This document shows positions 53,586 to 62,374 of a DNA stretch of 64,000 bases, in pieces (positions within the stretch are counted from its first letter, which is position 1; every line of letters begins with the position of its first letter). This DNA is from Claveliimonas intestinigallinarum (lineage in GTDB: Bacteria; Bacillota; Clostridia; Lachnospirales; Lachnospiraceae). The notes beneath the pieces were generated by a model, which was given only the letters and a program-made list of their open reading frames with translations, had not been told where the DNA came from and did no database searches. Made by a program: the position numbers and the translations under genes. The stretch covers positions 62,001-126,000 of the forward strand of contig DXED01000019.1 in the NCBI GenBank assembly GCA_019115145.1. Direction: 5' to 3'.

Positions 53586-53615
53586 TTGATAATACGCCCT
53601 TTTTTCTGTTATACT
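53586..53615 (+). promoter_or_regulatory. Promoter of the LacI-family regulator gene
   Basis: TTGATA (53586-53591), 18-base spacer, TATACT (53610-53615). Confidence 0.6.
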
Positions 53616-53675
53616 ACAAGCAGTATTTAAACCTGCTCCCTCCGGGGAGCCAAAGAAAAGGGGACAGGAAATCAC

Positions 53676-54701
53676 ATGAAAGCAAAGAAAGTGACATTTG
53701 CAGATATAGCGGCCTACACCGGCTTTTCCAAGACTACCATCTCCCGGTACTTCAATGATCCGGACTCTCTCACTCTGGAAAATCAGCAGAAGATTGCAGA
53801 CGCCCTGGTAGCTCTGGACTATAAGGAGAACAAGGTGGGGCGTATCCTGGCCAGCGGCCAGACAGAGTTTGTGGGCATCATCATCCCCAACCTGTACATG
53901 CACTACTACTCGGAGATGCTCAGCCAGATTTTAGCCACCTACGAGACATACGGCTACAAGTTTCTCGTCTTCTCGGGAAATGACAAGGCTGATGTGGAGC
54001 GCAGATACATCGAGGAGCTGCTGGCCTACAATATAGAGGGCATGATCATCCTAAGCCCCACTATCTCCTCCCGGGAGCTGTCCTCCTGCCACGTCCCAGT
54101 GGTGGGTATCGAGCGGGAGGACGAGTTCATATCCAGCGTCAACACGGACAACTACATGGGCGGCGTCCAGGCTGCCGGGCTCCTGCGAAAAAGCGGCTGC
54201 GACATCCTGATCCACGTAAATGCCAAAATGCCCGACTCCGTCCCCGCCTCCGGCCGTGTCCACGGCTTTGAGGACACCTGCCGGGATTATCACGTCCCCT
54301 ACGAGCTCATCCTGACTCACATGGGAAATACGTTCGATGAAAACAAGGCAAAGGTGCTGGAGCTGATAGACTATATGGAGGAGAAATATCCCGCCCAGAA
54401 AAAAGGTGTCTTCATGCCCAACGACACTCATGCAAACGTGCTCCTCAACGCCCTCATGCAAAAATACGGAAAACTGCCGGACACCTACCAAATCATCGGC
54501 TTTGACAACTCTCCTATCTCGCGGGAGGCAGTCATCCCCATCAGCACAGTGGGACAGCAGGTCTCCGTCATTGCAGACCAGGCCATGGAGCTCCTGTCTG
54601 AGCAGATGGCAGAGCGGAAAAAGAGAAGACCGGCACCCCAGAGGGAACCGGTCCACAGGGTCATCCCGCCGGTGCTGATGCGCAGGGACACGACCATATA
54701 G
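53676..54701 (+). CDS. LacI-family regulator of the fructoside operon
   Basis: A 341-residue repressor: helix-turn-helix (residues 5-60; TFADIAAYTGFSKTTISRYF, then LENQQKI) and a sugar-binding domain (about 65-325). It is divergent from the transporter operon, and the intervening 287 bases carry two promoters and five operator units. It is predicted to repress the transport operon and itself until a sugar ligand, perhaps sucrose or fructose, binds. Confidence 0.92.
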   Translation: MKAKKVTFADIAAYTGFSKTTISRYFNDPDSLTLENQQKIADALVALDYKENKVGRILASGQTEFVGIIIPNLYMHYYSEMLSQILATYETYGYKFLVFSGNDKADVERRYIEELLAYNIEGMIILSPTISSRELSSCHVPVVGIEREDEFISSVNTDNYMGGVQAAGLLRKSGCDILIHVNAKMPDSVPASGRVHGFEDTCRDYHVPYELILTHMGNTFDENKAKVLELIDYMEEKYPAQKKGVFMPNDTHANVLLNALMQKYGKLPDTYQIIGFDNSPISREAVIPISTVGQQVSVIADQAMELLSEQMAERKKRRPAPQREPVHRVIPPVLMRRDTTI

Positions 54702-54740
54702 AGCTACCGTATGAGACGACTGCACAAAACGACTGTATAA

Positions 54741-54776
54741 AAGGGAGGCCCTGATGACTAATCATCAAAGGCCTCC
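54741..54776. terminator. Shared hairpin terminator overlapping the dnaJ stop codon
   Basis: GGAGGCC (54744-54750) pairs with GGCCTCC (54770-54776), with inner TGATGA/TCATCA pairing around the dnaJ stop (54758-54760). On the minus strand CCCTTTTAT follows. It separates the convergent LacI and dnaJ genes. Confidence 0.7.
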
Positions 54777-55942
54777 TTCACTTTATCCATAAATCCCTTT
54801 TTCTTTTTCTTGTGGTTCTCCAGCTCCTCCGGTGTCTGGTTCAGCGTGTTGCCGGAGAGGGCATCAAACTGGCGCAGGGCTTCTTTGGCTTCCGCGCTCA
54901 GGTGCTCCGGTGTCTGGATGACCAGCGTCACATAGTGGTCGCCGCGGACCTGGGAATTGCGCACAGAGGGAACACCCTTTCCGCGCAGGCGGACCTTTGT
55001 GTCTGTCTTTGTGCCCGGCTTTACATTGTACATCACATCGCCGTCCACTGTCTTTATGCGGATATCACCGCCCAGGGCTGCCTGTGCAAAGGAGATGGGT
55101 ACCGTGGAGAAAATATTCATATCCTGCCGCATGAAGATTGGATGCCGGGACACGGCCACCTCCACGAGCAGGTCGCCTCTGGGGCCGCCGTTTACGCCGG
55201 GCTCACCCTTCTCGCGGATCCGGACGCTCTGCCCGTTGTCAATGCCCGCCGGGATGGACACGGCAATCTTCTTTTTGCTGGAGACATAGCCTGTGCCGCC
55301 ACAGTCCGGACACTTGTCCTTGATGATCTGCCCGCTGCCGTGACAGTCAGGACATGTCTGCACATTCTGCACTGTGCCGAAGAAGGACTGCTGGGTGTAG
55401 ACCACCTGCCCCTTTCCGCCGCACTTGGGACAGGTCTGGGGAGATGTACCGGGCTTTGCTCCGGTCCCATTGCACTTCGGGCAGGGATCCTTCAGGACAA
55501 CCTCTATCTCCTTCTCGCAGCCGAATACAGCCTCCTCGAATGTGATCCGTACGCCCTTGCGGATGTTCATGCCTTTCATGGGGCCCTGGCTTCCTCTTCC
55601 GCCTCTTCGGCCTCCGCCAAACAGATCGCCGAAGATGTCGCCGAAGATATCACTGAAATCTGCACCGCTGAAATCGAAGCCTCCAAAGCCTCCTGCTCCG
55701 CCAGCTCCGCCCTCGAACGCGGCGTGGCCGAACTGGTCATACTGACGCCTCTTTTCCGGGTCGCTCAAGACTGCATAAGCCTCAGAAGCCTCCTTGAATT
55801 TCTTTTCTGCCTCTTTATCGCCGGGATTTACATCAGGATGATACTTTTTTGCCACCTTCCTGTATGCCTTTTTCAGAGTTGCCTCGTCCGCATCCCTGCT
55901 GACGCCCAGCACCTCATAGTAATCTCTCTTTGACTCTGCCAT
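54758..55942 (-). CDS. dnaJ: Chaperone DnaJ
   Basis: A 394-residue co-chaperone that stimulates DnaK ATPase: J domain (4-70) with HPD in KYHPDVNPG, a Gly/Phe-rich linker (about 75-115), four CxxCxGxG zinc repeats (CPKCNGTG, CPKCGGKG, CPDCHGSG, CPDCGGTG, about 155-225), and the C-terminal substrate domain. Last gene of the hrcA-grpE-dnaK-dnaJ operon, 192 bases after dnaK. Confidence 0.97.
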   Translation of the reverse strand: MAESKRDYYEVLGVSRDADEATLKKAYRKVAKKYHPDVNPGDKEAEKKFKEASEAYAVLSDPEKRRQYDQFGHAAFEGGAGGAGGFGGFDFSGADFSDIFGDIFGDLFGGGRRGGRGSQGPMKGMNIRKGVRITFEEAVFGCEKEIEVVLKDPCPKCNGTGAKPGTSPQTCPKCGGKGQVVYTQQSFFGTVQNVQTCPDCHGSGQIIKDKCPDCGGTGYVSSKKKIAVSIPAGIDNGQSVRIREKGEPGVNGGPRGDLLVEVAVSRHPIFMRQDMNIFSTVPISFAQAALGGDIRIKTVDGDVMYNVKPGTKTDTKVRLRGKGVPSVRNSQVRGDHYVTLVIQTPEHLSAEAKEALRQFDALSGNTLNQTPEELENHKKKKKGFMDKVKEAFDD

Positions 55943-56017
55943 TCTCTATCAACCTTTCGTTTTATTCAGGGAAAGTGCCGTATCTGAAGCCGCCCGGGCA
56001 CAGTACCTGCACACAAA

Positions 56018-56071
56018 GTTCTGCGGGATCCGCAAGAAGTGGAACCCTCCACCTTTCGAATTCCGCAGAAC
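56018..56071 (-). other. Structured segment in the dnaK-dnaJ gap
   Basis: A perfect 9-bp outer stem (GTTCTGCGG at 56018-56026, CCGCAGAAC at 56063-56071) encloses a second GTGGA-ACCC-TCCAC stem (56039-56052). No T run follows, so it is not an ordinary terminator; an RNA processing or mRNA-stability element is possible. Confidence 0.5.
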
Positions 56072-56134
56072 GATTTTCCTGTGAAGTCTTACAAGACTCT
56101 ATCCTGGTCCAGGCCTGCCTGACAGCTCTGCCTC

Positions 56135-58018
56135 TTAGACTTCTTTGTAATCTCCGTCTACCACATCATCGCTGCCGTAGCCCTCCGGACCTGCTCCGGC
56201 TCCTGTGTCAGCGCCTGCTCCCGGGTTCGGGCCTGCTCCGGCACCTGCGTTTGCGCCTGCCTGCTCATACATCTTGGCAAATACCTTCTGAGCACTCTGC
56301 ATCAGTTTATCCTTGCCCGCCTTGATCTCCGCGATCTGTGCATCGGATATATCATCCATGTTTACTTTTTCCAACAGCTCCTTCAGAGCCTTGCAGTCAG
56401 CTTCCACAGCTGCCTTCTCGGAAGCGTCGATCTTGTCGCCTACTTCCTCGAGAGCTTTCTCTGTCTGGAATACAAAGGCGTCCGCATCGTTCTTTGTGTC
56501 AATACCTTCTTTGCGCTTCTTGTCCTGTGCCTCGAAAGCTGCTGCCTCTTTTACAGCCTTGTCGATCTCTTCATCAGACATGTTGGAGCCTGCTGTGATG
56601 GTGATGTGCTGCTCTTTTCCTGTTCCAAGATCCTTAGCGGAAACATTTACAATACCGTTTGCATCGATATCGAATGTAACTTCGATCTGCGGGATTCCGC
56701 GCGGTGCCGGCGGGATTCCGTCCAGTCTGAACTGGCCGAGGGACTTGTTGTCTCTTGCGAACTGTCTCTCACCCTGTACCACATTGATGTCAACAGCTGT
56801 CTGGTTGTCTGCCGCTGTGGAGAAGATCTGGCTCTTCTTTGTAGGAATTGTTGTATTTCTCTCGATCAGCCTTGTAGCGACACCGCCCATTGTCTCGATG
56901 GAAAGGGACAGCGGAGTAACATCCAGAAGAAGGATGTCACCTGCGCCGGCGTCTCCGGAAAGCTTTCCGCCCTGGATAGAAGCACCAAGTGCCACGCACT
57001 CGTCAGGGTTCAGGGATTTGCTGGGCTCTTTGCCTGTAAGCTGTTTTACCTTGTCCTGTACAGCCGGGATACGTGTGGAACCGCCTACCAGCAGTACCTG
57101 GCCAAGCTCGGATGCTGTGATGCCCGCGTCAGAGAGAGCTCTCTGTACAGGCTCTGCTGTCTTCTCTACCAGGTCGTGTGTCAGCTCGTCGAATTTTGCT
57201 CTTGTAAGGTTCATATCAAAGTGCTTCGGTCCCTCAGCTGTAGCTGTAATGAACGGAAGGTTGATGTTTGTTGTTGTAGCGGAGGAGAGCTCTTTCTTTG
57301 CTTTCTCAGCCGCCTCTTTCAGTCTCTGGAGAGCCATCTTGTCTGTGGAAAGGTCAACACCCTCCATTCTCTTGAACTCAGAGATCATATAGTCTGTGAT
57401 CTTCTGGTCGAAGTCATCACCGCCCAGCCTGTTGTTTCCGGCTGTGGAGAGGACCTCGATGACACCGTCACCGATCTCGATGATAGATACATCGAACGTA
57501 CCGCCGCCGAGGTCGTATACCATGATCTTCTGCTCTTTTTCATTGTCAAGGCCGTATGCCAGGGCTGCTGCTGTAGGCTCGTTGATGATACGTTTTACAT
57601 CCAGGCCCGCGATCTTGCCGGCATCTTTTGTAGCCTGACGCTGAGCGTCATTGAAGTAAGCGGGAACTGTGATGACAGCCTCTGTCACTTTCTCTCCAAG
57701 GTATCCCTCCGCGTCAGCTTTCAGCTTCTGAAGGATCATAGCGGAAATCTCCTGCGGAGAATATTTCTTTCCGTCAATCTCTACCTTGTAATCTGTTCCC
57801 ATCTCTCTCTTGATAGAAGAAATTGTCTTCTCAGCGTTTGTGACTGCCTGGCGTTTTGCAGGCTCACCTACCAGACGCTCTCCCGTCTTTGTGAATGCAA
57901 CTACAGACGGTGTTGTTCTTGCGCCTTCTGTATTAGCGATGACTACCGGCTGTCCGCCTTCCATTACGGCAACACAACTGTTCGTTGTACCTAAGTCAAT
58001 ACCAATGATTTTTCCCAT
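56135..58018 (-). CDS. dnaK: Chaperone DnaK (Hsp70)
   Basis: A 627-residue Hsp70: ATPase domain with IGIDLGTTNSCVAVMEGG, VYDLGGGTFDVSI and LLVGGSTRIPAV, then the substrate domain (about 365-480) and a C-terminal lid. The tail is Gly/Ala/Pro-rich (repeated GAGA units) and ends in DDVVDGDYKEV, the usual DnaK C-terminal form. ATG is preceded by AGGAGG. Controlled by HrcA through CIRCE. Confidence 0.98.
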   Translation of the reverse strand: MGKIIGIDLGTTNSCVAVMEGGQPVVIANTEGARTTPSVVAFTKTGERLVGEPAKRQAVTNAEKTISSIKREMGTDYKVEIDGKKYSPQEISAMILQKLKADAEGYLGEKVTEAVITVPAYFNDAQRQATKDAGKIAGLDVKRIINEPTAAALAYGLDNEKEQKIMVYDLGGGTFDVSIIEIGDGVIEVLSTAGNNRLGGDDFDQKITDYMISEFKRMEGVDLSTDKMALQRLKEAAEKAKKELSSATTTNINLPFITATAEGPKHFDMNLTRAKFDELTHDLVEKTAEPVQRALSDAGITASELGQVLLVGGSTRIPAVQDKVKQLTGKEPSKSLNPDECVALGASIQGGKLSGDAGAGDILLLDVTPLSLSIETMGGVATRLIERNTTIPTKKSQIFSTAADNQTAVDINVVQGERQFARDNKSLGQFRLDGIPPAPRGIPQIEVTFDIDANGIVNVSAKDLGTGKEQHITITAGSNMSDEEIDKAVKEAAAFEAQDKKRKEGIDTKNDADAFVFQTEKALEEVGDKIDASEKAAVEADCKALKELLEKVNMDDISDAQIAEIKAGKDKLMQSAQKVFAKMYEQAGANAGAGAGPNPGAGADTGAGAGPEGYGSDDVVDGDYKEV

Positions 58019-58062
58019 GATCTTATTCCTCCTGTTATATTTTAATTTTACTTGTCAGCTTT

Positions 58063-58761
58063 CTAGTTTGCCACCTTCACCATGCTGTGTCTCACAACAC
58101 TGTCACGGTACATATAGCCCTTCTGGAATTCCTCGGCTACTATATTTTCGCCCAGTTCCTCGTCCTCCACGTGCATTACTGCGTTGTGGAAATCCGGGTT
58201 GAATTCCTGCCCCACCGCCTCGATAGGCTTCACGCCCATCTCATTCAGTGCGGTCATCATCTGTTTGTAGACCTTATCCATGCCCTGCATGAAGGGGTGG
58301 TCCTTCTCCTCCTCTTTCACCGCGTCCAGTCCTCTCTCAAAGCTGTCCACCACGGGGAGGATCTTCTCTATGATATCTTTCGCTCCAACCTCGTACATCT
58401 GGGATTTCTCCCTCTCTGTGCGCTTGCGGAAGTTATCAAACTCAGCCATCTGTCTTGTGAGCTTATCTGTCAACTCCTCGATCTTCTCATCTTTTTTATC
58501 TTTCTTCTTTCTTCCAAAGAGCTTCTTTCCCTCGGCCTTGTCTTCCTCCGGGGAGGCCTCCTCAGACTCCTCCTGGCCGTCTGCTCCGGCCTTCTCCTCC
58601 TTCTCCCCGTCCTCAACGGGAATCTCGCCGTCACCAGGATCCCCCTGGGCGGAGGCGGTCTTCTTAGCCTCTTCCACGGCCTCCTTTACCATCTCCTCCT
58701 GGCTTTTTTCCTGTTTTACTTCTTCCTGATTGTTTTTATTTTCTTCCAAGGGTCCATCCAC
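58063..58761 (-). CDS. grpE: Nucleotide exchange factor GrpE
   Basis: A 232-residue protein that releases ADP from DnaK. The N-terminal 85 residues are Glu/Lys-rich and disordered-looking, then a long coiled coil (LTDKLTRQMAEFDNFRKRTEREK) and the beta domain with MGVKPIEAVGQEFNPDFHNAV. It starts 5 bases after the hrcA stop. The acidic head is longer than usual. Confidence 0.96.
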   Translation of the reverse strand: MDGPLEENKNNQEEVKQEKSQEEMVKEAVEEAKKTASAQGDPGDGEIPVEDGEKEEKAGADGQEESEEASPEEDKAEGKKLFGRKKKDKKDEKIEELTDKLTRQMAEFDNFRKRTEREKSQMYEVGAKDIIEKILPVVDSFERGLDAVKEEEKDHPFMQGMDKVYKQMMTALNEMGVKPIEAVGQEFNPDFHNAVMHVEDEELGENIVAEEFQKGYMYRDSVVRHSMVKVAN

Positions 58762-58766
58762 CTTTC

Positions 58767-59810
58767 TTATTCTTTATTATGGAAAATCGCATCCAGCTCG
58801 CCCTGCAGGTGCTTCAGCGATTTCAGTACATGCTCGTAATCCATCCGCTTCGGCCCGATGATACCTATCGTTCCCTTCATGCCGTCCCCCAATTCATAGG
58901 TGGCGGTGACGACACTGCAGTCCTTCATGGTCTGCACCGGCGTCTCGTCTCCGATATACACCTGGATGCCTGTGTTGTCCTCCTGGGAAAGGGTCTGCGT
59001 GACCAGCTCCGTGAGCTGCTGCTTCTCCTCAAAGGCACTGATGATCTCCTGTGCGCTCTTCTTGTCACTGAGCTCCGGATATTTGAAAATATTCGTGGCT
59101 CCGCTTGTGTAGATCTGCATATCCTCGTCTACCTGGATAGCGTCCGCCACCGCGTCGAGCACATCGCTGATCACCGCGCTGTGGATGCCCGCCTGCTCCT
59201 TCAGCCTTGCTATCAGTCCCAGGTTGATCTCCTCAATGGACATACCGTTCAGCGTTGTGTTGAGCAGCATGTTCAGCTTCAGGAGATTTTCATTGCCAAG
59301 CGGCTCATCTACATTGATGATCTTGTTCTTGATAACATTTCCTCCAAGCACGATCACCGCAATGATCTGCTCATCGTCCACCTGGGAAAGCTGGATGAAC
59401 TTCAGCTTGTTGGCGCTGTTCATGGGAGTGGAAACCATGGTCGCATAGTTGGTGTTTGCCGCCAGGACTCTTGCGGCCTGCTTCAGGAGCTGCTCCATCT
59501 TGTCTGCCTTATCCAGCATCTGCTCCTGCATCTCATTGAGCTCCTGTTCCTTCTCCTCCATCAGCATATCCACATATAAGCGGTATCCCTTGTCGGAAGG
59601 GATCCTTCCCGCTGATGTATGGGGCTGCAGGATATATCCCAGCTCTTCCAGGTCCGCCATCTCATTGCGGATCGTCGCAGAGCTCAAGTTCAGGTCCGTG
59701 TATTTGGAAATGGTCCTGGAGCCTACCGGCTCGCCCGTCTCCAGATAGTTCTGGATGATCGCATGAAGGATTTTCAGTTTTCTCTCACCCAGCCTGTCTT
59801 TGACCTGCAT
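58767..59810 (-). CDS. hrcA: Heat-inducible repressor HrcA
   Basis: A 347-residue repressor that binds CIRCE: winged helix in the first 80 residues (LSSATIRNEMADLEELGYI), followed by a GAF-like and dimer domain. Start at 59810 is used over 59840 because AAAGGAGG lies 8-9 bases upstream. First gene of the operon, with CIRCE just before it, so it controls its own transcription. Confidence 0.96.
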   Translation of the reverse strand: MQVKDRLGERKLKILHAIIQNYLETGEPVGSRTISKYTDLNLSSATIRNEMADLEELGYILQPHTSAGRIPSDKGYRLYVDMLMEEKEQELNEMQEQMLDKADKMEQLLKQAARVLAANTNYATMVSTPMNSANKLKFIQLSQVDDEQIIAVIVLGGNVIKNKIINVDEPLGNENLLKLNMLLNTTLNGMSIEEINLGLIARLKEQAGIHSAVISDVLDAVADAIQVDEDMQIYTSGATNIFKYPELSDKKSAQEIISAFEEKQQLTELVTQTLSQEDNTGIQVYIGDETPVQTMKDCSVVTATYELGDGMKGTIGIIGPKRMDYEHVLKSLKHLQGELDAIFHNKE

Positions 59811-59833
59811 CCTTACTGCCTCCTTTTGTATTG

Positions 59834-59860
59834 TTAGCACTCATTTTGTACGAGTGCTAA
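59834..59860. promoter_or_regulatory. CIRCE operator
   Basis: TTAGCACTC (59834-59842), 9 bases, GAGTGCTAA (59852-59860): a perfect match to the HrcA-binding inverted repeat, between the promoter and hrcA. Confidence 0.98.
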
Positions 59861-59874
59861 TCTCTACGGTTATT

Positions 59875-59903
59875 AATCTATCACTCTGGTTTTTGTTTGT
59901 CAA
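59875..59903 (-). promoter_or_regulatory. Promoter of the hrcA-grpE-dnaK-dnaJ operon
   Basis: Perfect TTGACA (59898-59903), 17-base spacer, TAGATT (59875-59880), 15 bases upstream of CIRCE. Confidence 0.7.
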
Positions 59904-59960
59904 CAGGATTTACAAATTTTTTATACTTTACAGGAAATTTGTGAAAATTCTTATTTTATA

Positions 59961-59969
59961 TGCTATACT
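59961..59969 (+). promoter_or_regulatory. Extended -10 promoter of the RluA-type gene
   Basis: TGCTATACT with no convincing -35; about 100 bases before the gene. It is divergent from the heat-shock operon. Confidence 0.4.
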
Positions 59970-60069
59970 CAAATTCTGACCACGCCTTCCCGCGGCGCGC
60001 AGAGGACCGGAGCTGCAGACCGGGCCGAGAGAAAAACAGGAGGTCAGGACCGAGAAGGAGGACAAAAGG

Positions 60070-60987
60070 ATGAACAGGACCATTTCATATATAATAGGGA
60101 ATAAAGAGGACGGCCTTCGGGTGGAGCAGGTGCTCCGGCGGAAGGGCTACTCCCGCCAGAATCTTTCCTCCATAAAAAGGATGCCCGAGAGCATCCTTGT
60201 AAATGGTGTACCTTATTATATGCGCCGACAGGTCCAGGAGGGGGACACACTGACCGTGCGCATCCGCGAGGCCGGCGTCTCTGAAAAAATCCCGCCCATC
60301 CATCTGCCGCTGGATATCGTCTATGAGGACGAGGACATCATCGTCCTCAACAAGCCCGCCGGCATGCCCGTCCATCCCTCCATGAACAACTACACAAACA
60401 CCCTGGCCAATGCCCTGGCCTGGTACTACAAAGAGCAGGAAAAGCCCTTCATCTTCCGCTGCTCCAACCGGCTGGACCGGGACACCTCCGGCCTCACGGT
60501 GGTGGCTAAGCACCTGGTCAGCGCCGGCATCCTCTCCACCATGACAGCAGAAAAGATCCTGGAGCGGGAGTATCTGGCCATTGTATCCGGACACGTATCC
60601 CCCTCCGCCGGCACCATCTGTGCCCCTTTAGCCCGCAAGGGCACCTCCATCATCGAGCGGATGGTGGATCTTGAAAAGGGGGAGGAGGCGGTCACTCACT
60701 ATGAGACGCTGGGGCACTACGGTCCCCACAGCCTTGTAAAACTGAAGCTGGAAACCGGCCGCACCCACCAGATTCGGGTCCACATGCAGTATCTGGGCTA
60801 TCCTCTCATCGGAGACTACCTGTACAATCCGGATATGACGCACATCAGCCGGCAGGCTCTCCACTCCCACCGGCTGTCCTTCCCCCATCCCATGACCGGG
60901 GAACCTGTGGAATTCACTGCCCCCCTGCCGGAGGATATGCAGGAAGTGCTCCGGGTCACATCGTCCTCTCCAGCTTCAAAAGAGTAA
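60070..60987 (+). CDS. RluA-family pseudouridine synthase
   Basis: A 305-residue enzyme making pseudouridine in rRNA or tRNA. An N-terminal S4-like domain (about 10-75) is followed by the catalytic domain with RLDRDTSGLTVVAK (catalytic Asp at about residue 137), LNKPAGMPVHPS, and TGRTHQIRVHMQYLGYPL. The motif is usually HRLDRDTSG; here the first residue is Asn. AAGGAGG is near the start. RluD-like or YlyB-like; exact target is unknown. Confidence 0.9.
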   Translation: MNRTISYIIGNKEDGLRVEQVLRRKGYSRQNLSSIKRMPESILVNGVPYYMRRQVQEGDTLTVRIREAGVSEKIPPIHLPLDIVYEDEDIIVLNKPAGMPVHPSMNNYTNTLANALAWYYKEQEKPFIFRCSNRLDRDTSGLTVVAKHLVSAGILSTMTAEKILEREYLAIVSGHVSPSAGTICAPLARKGTSIIERMVDLEKGEEAVTHYETLGHYGPHSLVKLKLETGRTHQIRVHMQYLGYPLIGDYLYNPDMTHISRQALHSHRLSFPHPMTGEPVEFTAPLPEDMQEVLRVTSSSPASKE

Positions 60988-61035
60988 AAAAAGAAGACCT
61001 CGGAGCCATTTTCTCTTCTCCGGGGTCTTCTCTTT
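60988..61035. terminator. Bidirectional terminator between the RluA gene and the small gene at 61061
   Basis: GAAGACCTCGGAG (60993-61005) pairs with CTCCGGGGTCTTC (61018-61030); a run of seven T residues follows on the minus strand. Confidence 0.85.
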
Positions 61036-61060
61036 GCATGTCCGCTCTCAGCACGCTCTT

Positions 61061-61354
61061 TTAGCTCAGTTCGATCTTTGCAGCCTCCGCAGGGCGGAAT
61101 TCGTTCTCCAGGTCGTAGATATTGTGGCCCGTCGACTCTCCCAGCACTCTTCCCTCCAGGGAATAGCAGCGGATAAAGCGCTTGGGGGCAACGCTGGACC
61201 AGTGCTCCACATCCCAGGTCATGTACCCGTCCTCATCCGACTTTTTCTCCTTCAGGTACAGATCCACCTGGCGTCCATCCTGCATGATCTTGATGAGCTC
61301 CTTGTGATCAGCGATCTCCACTTCTTCCTTTTTTACTGTGTCGTAAATCTTCAT
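61061..61354 (-). CDS. Hypothetical 97-residue protein
   Basis: The start at 61354 is set by GGAGG 8 bases upstream; a longer frame up to 61426 lacks a site. The protein begins MKIYDTVKKEEVEIADHKEL and has WDVEHWSSVAPKRFIRCYSL in the middle, with a mix of beta-like and charged segments. No signal peptide, membrane segment or known motif. It follows the MOSC-MogA gene by 75 bases on the same strand and ends before a terminator, so it may be the last gene of the molybdenum cofactor run. Confidence 0.65.
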   Translation of the reverse strand: MKIYDTVKKEEVEIADHKELIKIMQDGRQVDLYLKEKKSDEDGYMTWDVEHWSSVAPKRFIRCYSLEGRVLGESTGHNIYDLENEFRPAEAAKIELS

Positions 61355-61429
61355 TTCTCTCTCCTCCTGCCCTGACCGGGCTGTCATCCTATCATCCAGT
61401 GTACGCTTTTCGCCGCTGTATGGCAAGCC

Positions 61430-62365
61430 TTATTTTCTCCCGCACTCGCCCGCTGTCCCCCGCAGGACCTCAAGCCCGTGGCCCAGCTGGGGCAGGAGGA
61501 ACTCCAGGGCCTCACGCACCGCCTTGGGGCTGCCGGGGAGGTTGACGATCAGAGTGCCGCCCCGGATGCCGGAGACCGCCCGGCTGAACATGGCCCTGGG
61601 GGTAATGGACAGAGAGTGGCTGAGTATGGCCTGGGCAATACCATCGGCCATCCGGTCGCAGGCAGCCCTGGTGGCCTCAGGCGTTAAGTCCCTGGGGGAA
61701 AATCCGGTGCCGCCGGTGGTGAATATCACATCCATCTGCCGCTGGTCCGCCAGGCGGATGAGCTGGCTCTTTAACGGCTCGATGCCGTCTGCAAGGAGCA
61801 TCTGCTCCTTCACCTCATAGCCCGCCTGCTCCAGCATCCCGGCCGCCAGAGGGCCGCTCTCATCCCTCCGCTCTCCCGCTGCCCCCTTGTCGCTCAAGGT
61901 GATGACCGACGCCGTAAAGGGACGGTCTGATGCAGGAAGCTCCATCTCCACTTCATCCCCTCTGTGGATGCGCCCGCCTTTCACGACCTCGGCAAACACG
62001 CCCTCTCTTGGCATGATGCAGTCCCCCATCTTCTTATATATTTCGCAGTGGCTGTGGCATTCCTTGCCGATCTGGGTCAGCTCAAGGACCGCCTCCCCGA
62101 TGTGGAATCGGGTGCCCACCGGCAGTTTTCTCAAGTTATATCCCTCCACTATCAAGTTCTCCCCGAAGGCTCCAAAGTCCACATCTGCGCCCTTGGCCCG
62201 GAAGTCTTCAATCTTTTCAAAAGACAAAAGGCTCACTTGGCGATGCCAGTTTCCTGCATGGGCGTCCCCCTCGATACCCCAGTTTTCCTTGAGTACAGCT
62301 TCCTCTACTTCCTTTTTCTGCGTACCCCTTCTCTCGCTGATACAGATTCCCAGCACTCTTCCCAT
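61430..62365 (-). CDS. MOSC domain fused to MogA-type molybdopterin adenylyltransferase
   Basis: A 311-residue two-domain protein. Residues 1-145 are a MOSC domain (GIEGDAHAGNWHRQVSLLS, GAFGENL, the conserved Cys in GKECHSHCEIY), and residues about 152-311 are a MogA/MoaB domain (VITLSDKGAAGERRDESG, TTGGTGFSPRDLTPEAT, LIVNLPGSPKA). MogA adenylates molybdopterin before metal insertion by MoeA; MOSC domains handle sulfurated Moco or sulfur carriers. Start set by AGGAGG 5 bases before the ATG at 62365; the GTG just upstream is less likely. Confidence 0.93.
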   Translation of the reverse strand: MGRVLGICISERRGTQKKEVEEAVLKENWGIEGDAHAGNWHRQVSLLSFEKIEDFRAKGADVDFGAFGENLIVEGYNLRKLPVGTRFHIGEAVLELTQIGKECHSHCEIYKKMGDCIMPREGVFAEVVKGGRIHRGDEVEMELPASDRPFTASVITLSDKGAAGERRDESGPLAAGMLEQAGYEVKEQMLLADGIEPLKSQLIRLADQRQMDVIFTTGGTGFSPRDLTPEATRAACDRMADGIAQAILSHSLSITPRAMFSRAVSGIRGGTLIVNLPGSPKAVREALEFLLPQLGHGLEVLRGTAGECGRK

Positions 62366-62374
62366 CACATCCTC

